A DNA stretch of 11,476 nucleotides from assembly GCA_902158745.1 (NCBI GenBank), contig CABGHH010000038.1, forward strand, positions 1 through 11,476, given 5' to 3'. This document shows, one piece after another, positions 1-5,557 of this stretch (its first letter is position 1; each line of letters begins with the position of its first letter). The stretch comes from Candidatus Methanolliviera sp. GoM_asphalt. GTDB lineage: Archaea > Halobacteriota > Methanoliparia > Methanoliparales > Methanoliparaceae. A program made the translations under genes and the position numbers. The notes under the pieces are model-generated. The model did not search any database and had not been told where the DNA came from. It worked only from the letters and a program-made list of their open reading frames with translations.

Positions 1-77
1 ATGTGGTTACTATGTAACGATGCTTTTTTAAGTGATACATTTGCTTGTTTAAAATTGTTTAAAATATGGACTCTCAT
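1..77 (-). CDS. Possible 5' end of a gene that runs off the left edge
   Basis: An ATG at 75-77, read leftward on the minus strand, opens a frame of 25 codons that reaches the window edge without a stop. It begins 24 bases after the birA stop, and a weak AGGGAT ribosome-site-like stretch lies a few bases upstream. That is the arrangement expected of a following gene in the same direction. The peptide (beginning MRVHILNN) is rich in Asn, Lys and Ser and matches no family I recognise. In such AT-rich DNA a run this short could be chance, so this is only a candidate. Confidence 0.18.
   Translation of the reverse strand, partial: MRVHILNNFKQANVSLKKASLHSNH
45..64. repeat. Two perfect tandem copies of a 10-base unit
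   Basis: The unit TTGTTTAAAA occurs twice back to back, at 45-54 and 55-64, in the AT-rich stretch beyond birA. It may be only low-complexity sequence. No function is assigned. Confidence 0.6.
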
Positions 78-101
78 TTTATCCCTAGTTGATATGATGC
101 G

Positions 102-866
102 CTAGCCAATCATCGGATATGTATGAATGCACTCTCCAGATACTATCTTTTTAAAGGAGTTGTCTTCAAGTTTTAAGATTAAGGCACCACAATCGTCTAT
201 GTCTATCGCTTCTCCCTTAACTAATCTTTTATCTGTTGCAATCTGCACGTGCCTTCCAATCGTTTCAGAAAAAATTTTCCATTCTGCTAATATAACAGAA
301 GAACCATATTTCATAAATATGTTATATTGCCGATCAAATTCTCTAAATAAATCTTGAATAAATTTTACCCTATTTATCTCTCTTCCAATCTCCTCCTTTA
401 ACGACGTGGATAACTTTCTTATATTCTCTGGGAAGATAGATATGTCAACGTTTGCATTTATGCCCATGCCCACAATGATATAGTCTACCATATTATCCTT
501 GATCTCCATCTCCGTCAATATTCCAGCAACTTTTTTTCCGTCTATCAAAATATCATTTGGCCATTTTGTCTTCACATTTAGCTCATGCCACCTCTTTTTT
601 ATAGTATTAGCAAGAACCGATGCTGCCAGTAATGCGATTATAGTTGCATGTGATGGTGCGATCTTTGGTTTCAAGACTATTGAAAGCCATATTCCACCAT
701 GCGGAGAGAACCAATCTCTACCAATCCTACCTCGGCCATGTGTTTGATGATCGGCAATCACGACAACTCTTTCGCCTATTCCTCTATCAGCCAATCTTCT
801 AGCAACGTTATTCGTTGAATCTACTTCCTCAAAATAGTATATCCTATTCACAAATCTTGTTTCCAT
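102..866 (-). CDS. birA: Biotin--protein ligase (biotin--[acetyl-CoA carboxylase] ligase), no DNA-binding domain
   Basis: This enzyme activates biotin as biotinyl-5'-AMP and transfers it to a lysine of a biotin carrier protein; in archaea the usual acceptors are pyruvate carboxylase or decarboxylase-type carrier subunits. The 254-residue protein shows the full catalytic signature: DSTN at 16-19, the biotin/AMP loop GRGRIGR at 44-50, the core KWPND at 101-105, KKVAGIL at 111-117 with the active-site lysines, and GMGIN at 133-137. A small C-terminal SH3-like domain follows (about 205-245, ending in a VSGEC turn). The N-terminal helix-turn-helix of E. coli BirA is absent, so this is a monofunctional class I ligase and not a repressor. 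No carrier or carboxylase gene is nearby. A TATA-like element 27 bases upstream of the ATG suggests separate transcription with a very short leader. An AGGAAGAG stretch lies upstream but is rather far from the ATG. Confidence 0.94.
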   Translation of the reverse strand: METRFVNRIYYFEEVDSTNNVARRLADRGIGERVVVIADHQTHGRGRIGRDWFSPHGGIWLSIVLKPKIAPSHATIIALLAASVLANTIKKRWHELNVKTKWPNDILIDGKKVAGILTEMEIKDNMVDYIIVGMGINANVDISIFPENIRKLSTSLKEEIGREINRVKFIQDLFREFDRQYNIFMKYGSSVILAEWKIFSETIGRHVQIATDKRLVKGEAIDIDDCGALILKLEDNSFKKIVSGECIHTYPMIG

Positions 867-892
867 TATACAGATGCAACTCTTCCTAATTT

Positions 893-900
893 GTATAAAA
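893..900 (-). promoter_or_regulatory. Candidate TATA box for birA
   Basis: On the minus strand this reads TTTTATAC. Its centre is about 30 bases upstream of the birA ATG. Archaeal transcription starts roughly 25 bases downstream of the TATA centre, so the message would begin close to position 870 and be leaderless or nearly so. The element fits, but AT-rich chance matches are common. Confidence 0.45.
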
Positions 901-911
901 CTATCTTTACT

Positions 912-1028
912 TTAACATTCCTCCACTAATTTTAACCTATTGAGGATGCCAAAATAATTTAAGGGACTTTCGGAGGCGCCAACCACCGCTATTGACCTGG
1001 GATTGAATATGTACTCAAGATCTGGCAT
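912..1028 (-). pseudogene. Truncated N-terminus of a second ADP-forming acyl-CoA synthetase gene
   Basis: A 38-codon frame starts at an ATG at 1028 behind a strong GGAGGT ribosome site and stops at 912. Its first 19 residues, MPDLEYIFNPRSIAVVGAS, differ at only one position from the start of the complete synthetase subunit encoded just upstream (counted from that protein's second Met). This covers the opening of the CoA-binding Rossmann fold. After GAS and a shared Pro three residues on, similarity ends; the frame then encodes an unrelated tail (…FGILNRLKLVEEC) and stops. A full family member needs about 450 or more residues, so this is a remnant left by a deletion or an unequal exchange. In the matching 57 bases I count 10 differences, 9 of them at third codon positions, so the copy diverged while still coding for protein. 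The short peptide could still be translated, but no function is implied. Confidence 0.8.
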
Positions 1029-1040
1029 TATTTTTACCTC

Positions 1041-2474
1041 CTATTGTCTCGTGGCATTAGTGTTATATTTAACCACTTCGCTGATAGCTTTAGCGGCACG
1101 GGCAATAGTAGGATAGATGGGAAACCCCGCCTGAATGCATCTCTCCTGCTCCGCCACGATCGATTTCCATCTCCATTCCTCGGGAGAATCGGCAGATCGC
1201 ATCACCACGGCCATCGGCTTTTTACTTTCCTTACCAATCTTTATAAACATGGCTACTATCCCTTGAAACATTCCCTGCCACTCTATGCTCTCCAACACTC
1301 TCTCTACGGCAGTATCACAGATCAAGAGGTCAAAATCAGGGTGCTTGGCGATCAATCCCATTGCATAAAGAAGTGCCTCTAACATTATGCCTGCACCCTC
1401 TGCCGTAACGGAAAGGTCTATGGGATTCTTTATTAGATTTCCTTCATGGGGAAAAAGTCTTTTAAGTTCAGCTACAATATCAGATGGAAGAGGAGGAACC
1501 GTTAAACCATTGTTTTCACACTCATCTGCCAAGCTTACACTTCCACCCCCTCCAGCTCCCACAACCCCCACTCTTTTACCATTGGGAGGAGACAAAAATG
1601 AGAGGGTTACCAATATATCTACCATCTCTTCCACCGTGTCGGCTTGGATCACACCGGCCTGTCTGCAGAGTGCATCCCATATCGCCGCACTTCCGGCAAG
1701 ACTGGCAGTGTGGGAGGAGACCGCCCTTGAACCGGCATCCGTCCTCCCACCCTTGAGAATGACGGTAGGTTTCATCCGAGCGGCTTCTTTGAGCACATGC
1801 GGAAAGTGCTTTGTATCCCTCACCCCCTCGATATAGATAGAGATTATCTTTGTCTCTGGATCATGGGCGAGATAGCGTATAAAGTCAACCTCATTTAGGT
1901 CGGAAGCATTCCCATAGCTGATAACCTTACTGAAGCGAAGACCACGAACTCCCCCACGATAAACTACCTCGAAGGTATGTCCCGCACTTTGAGATAAGAA
2001 GGCAACAAAGCCGCACTCTTTGGGAAAATTAGCAGAGAAGGAGATGCCTTCTTTGGGATGGTATATCCCCATACAATTGGGACCAATCAATCTAATTTTA
2101 TTTTTTTGGGCGGCGTGAGCGATCTCTTTCTCCAATCGTATGCTCTCTTCTTCACCCGTCTCAGCTAATCTACCGGTGTATAGTTGAATCGCTTTAACTC
2201 TCTTTGTAGAACATTCTTCAATAAGTTTGGGAAGTCCAGATGCCGGGATGGTGGAAATGACATAATCTACCGAGCCTGGAATATCTCCTATTTTAGGGTA
2301 GGACTTTAGCCCTAATATTTCACTTGCTTTGGGGTTAACAGGATAGATCTTTCCTCCAAAGCCAAATTCGCGCAAGATCTCAACATACCTATAGCCCTGT
2401 TTCCCTGGGTTTCTAGATGCCCCCACCACCGCTATCGACCTAGGATTGAAGATATACTCAAGATCCTGCATCAT
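1041..2474 (-). CDS. ADP-forming acyl-CoA synthetase, alpha-type subunit (CoA-binding and ligase-CoA domains)
   Basis: This protein belongs to the NDP-forming acyl-CoA synthetase family, which couples acyl-CoA cleavage to ATP formation (acyl-CoA + ADP + Pi to acid + CoA + ATP) in archaea. The 477 residues show a CoA-binding Rossmann domain at about 4-100 (IAVVGAS at 14-20, YPVNPKA at 44-50), then a succinyl-CoA-ligase-like domain with GPNC at 131-134. His255 in SHTASLAGS is in the place of the phosphorylated catalytic histidine. A third domain of that kind lies at about 300-465. The ATP-grasp (beta) part is missing from this protein and from the window, so it needs a partner encoded elsewhere or has a different role. 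The motif usually written SQSGA here reads SQSAG (161-165), a slight departure. A GAGGT ribosome site overlaps the leuD stop codon and suits either of two adjacent ATGs (2474 or 2471). The acyl substrate cannot be told from sequence. Confidence 0.88.
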   Translation of the reverse strand: MMQDLEYIFNPRSIAVVGASRNPGKQGYRYVEILREFGFGGKIYPVNPKASEILGLKSYPKIGDIPGSVDYVISTIPASGLPKLIEECSTKRVKAIQLYTGRLAETGEEESIRLEKEIAHAAQKNKIRLIGPNCMGIYHPKEGISFSANFPKECGFVAFLSQSAGHTFEVVYRGGVRGLRFSKVISYGNASDLNEVDFIRYLAHDPETKIISIYIEGVRDTKHFPHVLKEAARMKPTVILKGGRTDAGSRAVSSHTASLAGSAAIWDALCRQAGVIQADTVEEMVDILVTLSFLSPPNGKRVGVVGAGGGGSVSLADECENNGLTVPPLPSDIVAELKRLFPHEGNLIKNPIDLSVTAEGAGIMLEALLYAMGLIAKHPDFDLLICDTAVERVLESIEWQGMFQGIVAMFIKIGKESKKPMAVVMRSADSPEEWRWKSIVAEQERCIQAGFPIYPTIARAAKAISEVVKYNTNATRQ

Positions 2475-2482
2475 TTTTTACC

Positions 2483-2977
2483 TCATACCTTTCTTCCACT
2501 ATCTTTTATCCGCTTTTTCGTATATTCCACCAACCCCTCTCTCATAATCTCTCGAAGAAATGGTGGCATGGGCTTTATGGCATAAACCCTATCTTTTGTT
2601 ATATCCCTCAATACGCCGTCACTCATCTTCACCTCTATCTGATCTCCCTCATCTATCTCGTCCACGTGCTCACATTCCACAGGAGGTAATCCCAAGTTCA
2701 CCGCATTTCGAAAAAATATCCGTGCAAAAGATTTTGCAACAACACAACTTATTCCGGCACCCTTCACTGCAAGAGGAGCATGCTCCCTGCTTGAGCCGCA
2801 CCCAAAGTTCACTCCCGCAACGATGATGTCGCCGTTCTTAACCTTCTCTCTAAATCCGGGTCTTACCCCCTCAAAGAGATGTTCTGCGAGTTCTTTTGGC
2901 TCGTTCAATACTAAATATCTCCCTGGAATGATCGCATCCGTATCTATATCATCTCCAAATTTCCATGCCTTTGCCAT
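2483..2977 (-). CDS. leuD: 3-isopropylmalate dehydratase small subunit (aconitase swivel domain)
   Basis: This is the small swivel subunit of the aconitase-family hydro-lyase that isomerises 2-isopropylmalate to 3-isopropylmalate in leucine synthesis; it works with an iron-sulfur LeuC subunit. Family marks are WKFGDDIDTDAIIPGRY near the N-terminus, NFGCGSSREHAPLAVKGAG (about 57-75) and FARIFFRNAVNLGLP. Archaea have close homologues acting on homoaconitate (coenzyme B synthesis) or citramalate-derived substrates. The specificity loop here reads YLVL, nearer to the YLVY/YLVM of isopropylmalate enzymes than to the YLRT reported for methanogen homoaconitases, so LeuD is preferred. Start choice: an ATG at 2983 touches the AGAGGAG ribosome site with no spacer, whereas the ATG at 2977 has a normal 6-base spacer, so the 164-residue form is chosen. 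LeuC is not in the window. The gene begins 18 bases after the methyltransferase stop. Confidence 0.92.
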   Translation of the reverse strand: MAKAWKFGDDIDTDAIIPGRYLVLNEPKELAEHLFEGVRPGFREKVKNGDIIVAGVNFGCGSSREHAPLAVKGAGISCVVAKSFARIFFRNAVNLGLPPVECEHVDEIDEGDQIEVKMSDGVLRDITKDRVYAIKPMPPFLREIMREGLVEYTKKRIKDSGRKV

Positions 2978-2995
2978 AATCATCTCCTCTGGAAT

Positions 2996-3532
2996 TTATG
3001 GGGCATCGCTCTCTTTCCTAAAATTGAGTATCTTTCCTCTATCTCTCAATGAAAATAAACCTGCAGTAATCTCTAATATTTTATTCTCTTTCATGTGTGG
3101 ATCGTACATAAGAAGAAATCCATTATGCTTTAAAATCCGATTTAGCTCTTGCAGTACTTCCCTCTTTGCTTTGATAATGTGGAAAGTATCGTACAGCCAG
3201 ACTGTGTCTATACTTTCATCTTCTAGCCCCGTATCTCTACCCGAAAGAATCGTTTCGATATTACTTAATCTCTCTTTGCCTGCTTTTTTTTCAACCGATT
3301 TTATGGCCAAAGGATGAATATCCAAGGCATATACCTTCCCTTCTTCACTAACTATTTTAGCCATAGGGATGGTCCAAATTCCAGTCCCACATCCATAATC
3401 TAAGATGGTCTTGCCTTTTTTAATCCCACTTCTCTCCAATATTTTTCTTGGATTTGAAAATCTGGCCCAAAATCCCAGAGAAAAAGTCATCAATCTGAAA
3501 TGAAGGTTGGGCATAGGCTTGTCCCTTCGCAT
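2996..3532 (-). CDS. Class I SAM-dependent methyltransferase, substrate unknown
   Basis: A small Rossmann-fold methyltransferase of the Methyltransf_11/UbiE-like kind. The SAM-binding motif I is ILDYGCGTG at about 43-51. The acidic residue at the end of strand 2 is Asp71 in YALDIHP. A motif-II-like stretch is VWLYDTFHII, and the late strand HNGFLLMYDPH is also present. With 178 residues it holds little beyond the catalytic core, so nothing indicates the substrate. The frame stays open to an ATG at 3571 inside ribB, but the ATG at 3532 is preferred: it has a GGGGAG ribosome site at 3538-3543 with a 5-base spacer and sits one base beyond the ribB stop, a typical coupled arrangement. The neighbours (ribB, leuD) do not define its role, and it could act on a lipid, a cofactor or a small molecule. 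Confidence 0.87.
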   Translation of the reverse strand: MRRDKPMPNLHFRLMTFSLGFWARFSNPRKILERSGIKKGKTILDYGCGTGIWTIPMAKIVSEEGKVYALDIHPLAIKSVEKKAGKERLSNIETILSGRDTGLEDESIDTVWLYDTFHIIKAKREVLQELNRILKHNGFLLMYDPHMKENKILEITAGLFSLRDRGKILNFRKESDAP

Positions 3533-3533
3533 A

Positions 3534-4238
3534 TCATCTCCCCTCGAAATTTTCGTACTTTTCGTACGCATCGATTACATCTTTCCCCTTCACGAAGACC
3601 ATCCCTTCTTTCTTTGCATACTTCTTTGCATCTTCTTTCGAGAGAGCTCTTCCACTATTTTCATCCAGCATCTCACAGACGACCATCGCCGGATTTATCC
3701 CAGCCATCTTTGCCATGACAATAGACAATTCAGTCTGCCCCCTCCGATCATAAGTCAAATTATCGGATGCCCTCAGTAGTGGGACGTGCCCGGGGCACCT
3801 GAAATACTCTCCAAAATCAATCTCTTCTCCTTTCATCACCCGTTTTACCGCTTTTCCTATCTCTCTTATCGTCAAAGACCGATCTATATCAGTTATTCCT
3901 GTAAACGTATCTATATGATTTACCCAGAGAGAGAAGGCAGATTTCGAGTCGTATTTTAGATCTCCTTTCCTCTCAGTTAGGCTAAACAACTTAAAAGAGC
4001 CATTGTCACCGACATATTCCAAAATATCGGTTATATAGGGAAGACCAAATTTCTTTGCAGCATCGGGATGTATCGAAACACAGATCAGACCCCCGCCATC
4101 TCTTCTCATCTTTGCTACGTCTTTCGGCGTGGTCAGGATGGCAGGAATGACCAAATCTGTTTCTCCCTCCCTCTCCTCTGAATCGAAGAGAAGGATTGTT
4201 CTACCTGCCTTAAGTTCTCTTACCCCATCGTCTATCAT
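3534..4238 (-). CDS. ribB: 3,4-dihydroxy-2-butanone 4-phosphate synthase (riboflavin biosynthesis)
   Basis: This enzyme converts ribulose 5-phosphate to 3,4-dihydroxy-2-butanone 4-phosphate plus formate, supplying the four-carbon unit of riboflavin. The 234-residue single-domain protein shows the acidic metal/substrate loop FDSEEREGETD (18-28), RRDGGGLICVSI (45-56), the ring VNHIDTFTGITDIDRS (106-121), RCPGHVPLLRA (147-157) and RRGQTELSIVMAKMAG (165-180) followed by CEML. All are hallmarks of the family. The GTP cyclohydrolase II domain fused to many bacterial versions is absent, as usual in archaea. Its ATG at 4238 lies 29 bases inside the end of ribK, behind a clean GGAGGT site, so translation is probably coupled. 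The downstream methyltransferase starts one base after its stop. Confidence 0.97.
   Translation of the reverse strand: MIDDGVRELKAGRTILLFDSEEREGETDLVIPAILTTPKDVAKMRRDGGGLICVSIHPDAAKKFGLPYITDILEYVGDNGSFKLFSLTERKGDLKYDSKSAFSLWVNHIDTFTGITDIDRSLTIREIGKAVKRVMKGEEIDFGEYFRCPGHVPLLRASDNLTYDRRGQTELSIVMAKMAGINPAMVVCEMLDENSGRALSKEDAKKYAKKEGMVFVKGKDVIDAYEKYENFEGR
3538..3543 (-). promoter_or_regulatory. Ribosome binding site that sets the methyltransferase start
   Basis: This reads GGGGAG on the minus strand, inside the last codons of ribB and 5 bases before the ATG at 3532. It favours this start over the ATG 39 bases further upstream. Confidence 0.7.
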
Positions 4239-4902
4239 AAACTACCTCCACTATATCACCGTCTCTCAAGTTCAATGTTCTTCTCAAATTTTTTGGAGAG
4301 ACTATCTCCATCAGGTCTTTTGAATAGTGAGTTCTATCCGGAACGATTATTGCCCCCTCTGTACCGTTTATCTTTATCTTATAGCACTTCCCGCCGCCAA
4401 ACGTTCTTTTTTCAGATTTGAAGGGCTCTATCCTTATGGCATCGATCTCATTCAACTCTCTTACCCTCAATATACTCTCTTCATCGATCTTCAAATTCAA
4501 CGTTCCAGGGAAGGGGTCAAATCCAAGTTTATCTATCAACTGTCTTCTATAACCGTCTAAGGAGATGTAATATTGCCCTTCTCCCAATCCCGTGAAGACT
4601 TCCCCTAAAAAGACTATCGGGGCTTTCAAGTCCTCAAATATCTTTTTATACTCATAATATTCGTTTCTTAGAATGTTTAGCCCTCCCTCACTTATCTTTA
4701 TGTATTGCCCATCGCCAACGATCTTTCTCTCTATAAATCCCTTATCCTCCAGATCTTTTAATCTTCTGGCAGCGGTCTGCATGCTCGTCTCCGCCTCCCT
4801 GGCAAATACCGCAGAAGATATCTTGAGAGTCTGACATCCCCCGAGCAGTGCAAGTCTCTTCAGTGCCTCCGTCTCTCCCGTCATATCATCTTTGAGAATC
4901 AT
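4210..4902 (-). CDS. ribK: CTP-dependent riboflavin kinase with N-terminal winged helix (RbkR type)
   Basis: The C-terminal half (about 97-223) is an archaeal RibK, which phosphorylates riboflavin to FMN using CTP. It shows GEVFTGLGEGQYYISL (100-115), the loop FPGTLNLKI (131-139), a Gly-rich FGGGKCYKI, and AIIVPDRTHY (184-193) running into SPKNLRRTLNLRDGD (202-216). The first 75 or so residues form a winged helix-turn-helix (TAARRLKDLEDKGFIERK as recognition helix and wing). This fusion is known in archaea as RbkR, described as both the kinase and a transcription regulator of riboflavin genes. Here it directly precedes and overlaps ribB, so it plausibly controls its own operon; no operator can be pointed to by eye. 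The start is uncertain: the ATG at 4902 has only AUAGGG abutting it, and an ATG at residue 7 is an alternative that leaves all domains intact. Confidence 0.94.
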   Translation of the reverse strand: MILKDDMTGETEALKRLALLGGCQTLKISSAVFAREAETSMQTAARRLKDLEDKGFIERKIVGDGQYIKISEGGLNILRNEYYEYKKIFEDLKAPIVFLGEVFTGLGEGQYYISLDGYRRQLIDKLGFDPFPGTLNLKIDEESILRVRELNEIDAIRIEPFKSEKRTFGGGKCYKIKINGTEGAIIVPDRTHYSKDLMEIVSPKNLRRTLNLRDGDIVEVVYDRRWGKRT

Positions 4903-4916
4903 CCCTATTTTGGTAT

Positions 4917-5540
4917 TTAAGGGTTTCGATTTTTCATCTCACCCGCAAATATATGTGCCTCTCTTACGGGTTCTGGCAGTTTATATCCTCTTATAAAATG
5001 TTTCACAACAAAAAAAGCGGAATCTACCGATATTAGGTTTCCTGGTGTGATATATATCGGTTTCGCCACCTTCTTTGATTTGTATGCATATCCTATCTTC
5101 TTTCCATCTAGTATTATCGGCTCCTTCTCGCCGACCTCTTCCGGAATCTTGCAGGAGCCGGAGAACATATTCTTTACCACCCCTATCGTAGGCTTCTTTA
5201 GAAGTACGCCAATATGACTCGCCAATCCAATCCCTCTCGGATGGTTTATCCCTCCACCATCAAATATTATGATATCAGGATCGATCTTCAACTGATTAAT
5301 CGCCTTCAAGGCATTCTTTCCCTCTCTATAGAATAGCAGTCCTGGAATGTATGGAAAATCGATCTCTCCTATATGATATTCCTTCCCCACGACCTTCATG
5401 CTATCATAATCCATCAATATTGCCGCAGAGATTATCTTATCATTTAGAAAGGCGGAATCTACGCCCGCGATGTATTTAACCTCATCAAAACCGTCTTTTA
5501 ATATTACTTCTCTGCTCAGGCGTATCTGTTCCTCCACCAT
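4917..5540 (-). CDS. nfi: Endonuclease V (deoxyinosine/inosine 3' endonuclease)
   Basis: Endonuclease V cuts the second phosphodiester bond 3' of deaminated purines such as (deoxy)inosine; it repairs DNA in prokaryotes and cleaves inosine-containing RNA in some homologues. The 207-residue protein has the catalytic carboxylates in place: Asp28 in GVDSAF, Glu73 in FYREG and Asp94 in FDGGGINHPR. The strand-separating PYIP wedge is at 63-66, and GLASHIGVLLKKPTIGVVK (105-123) and GYKLPEPVREAH follow. The position matching the active-site histidine of the Thermotoga/E. coli enzymes (PGH) is Asn168 here (PGNLISVDSA). I recall the Archaeoglobus enzyme having Ser there, so activity is not excluded. 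Position in the operon: 17 bases after sepS and 14 before ribK. The ribosome site is weak (AAGAGA next to the ATG). Confidence 0.95.
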   Translation of the reverse strand: MVEEQIRLSREVILKDGFDEVKYIAGVDSAFLNDKIISAAILMDYDSMKVVGKEYHIGEIDFPYIPGLLFYREGKNALKAINQLKIDPDIIIFDGGGINHPRGIGLASHIGVLLKKPTIGVVKNMFSGSCKIPEEVGEKEPIILDGKKIGYAYKSKKVAKPIYITPGNLISVDSAFFVVKHFIRGYKLPEPVREAHIFAGEMKNRNP

Positions 5541-5557
5541 TCTCTTCGTATCTATCC

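Noticed and set aside
6..29. Small inverted repeat (GTTAC-tat-GTAAC) followed by a T run, as a possible terminator
   Set aside because: A 5-base stem is too short to support a hairpin terminator, and no plus-strand gene is seen ending there.
1..105. Plus-strand frame open from base 1 to a TAG at 103-105
   Set aside because: It has only 34 codons, no recognisable motif, no ribosome site in view, and converges into the end of birA.
1387..1836. Long plus-strand open frame of 149 codons opposite the acyl-CoA synthetase gene
   Set aside because: It is antisense to a clearly conserved coding region, has a low-complexity Pro/Ser/Leu composition typical of a shadow frame, and matches no family I know.
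2823..3317. Plus-strand open frame of 164 codons across leuD and the methyltransferase
   Set aside because: It runs antisense through two recognisable genes. The Ser/Phe/Leu-rich translation reflects the pyrimidine-rich complement of purine-rich coding DNA.
3533..3571. Upstream start giving a 191-residue methyltransferase
   Set aside because: The extra 13 residues are ribB codons read in another frame, and the ATG at 3532 has the better ribosome site.
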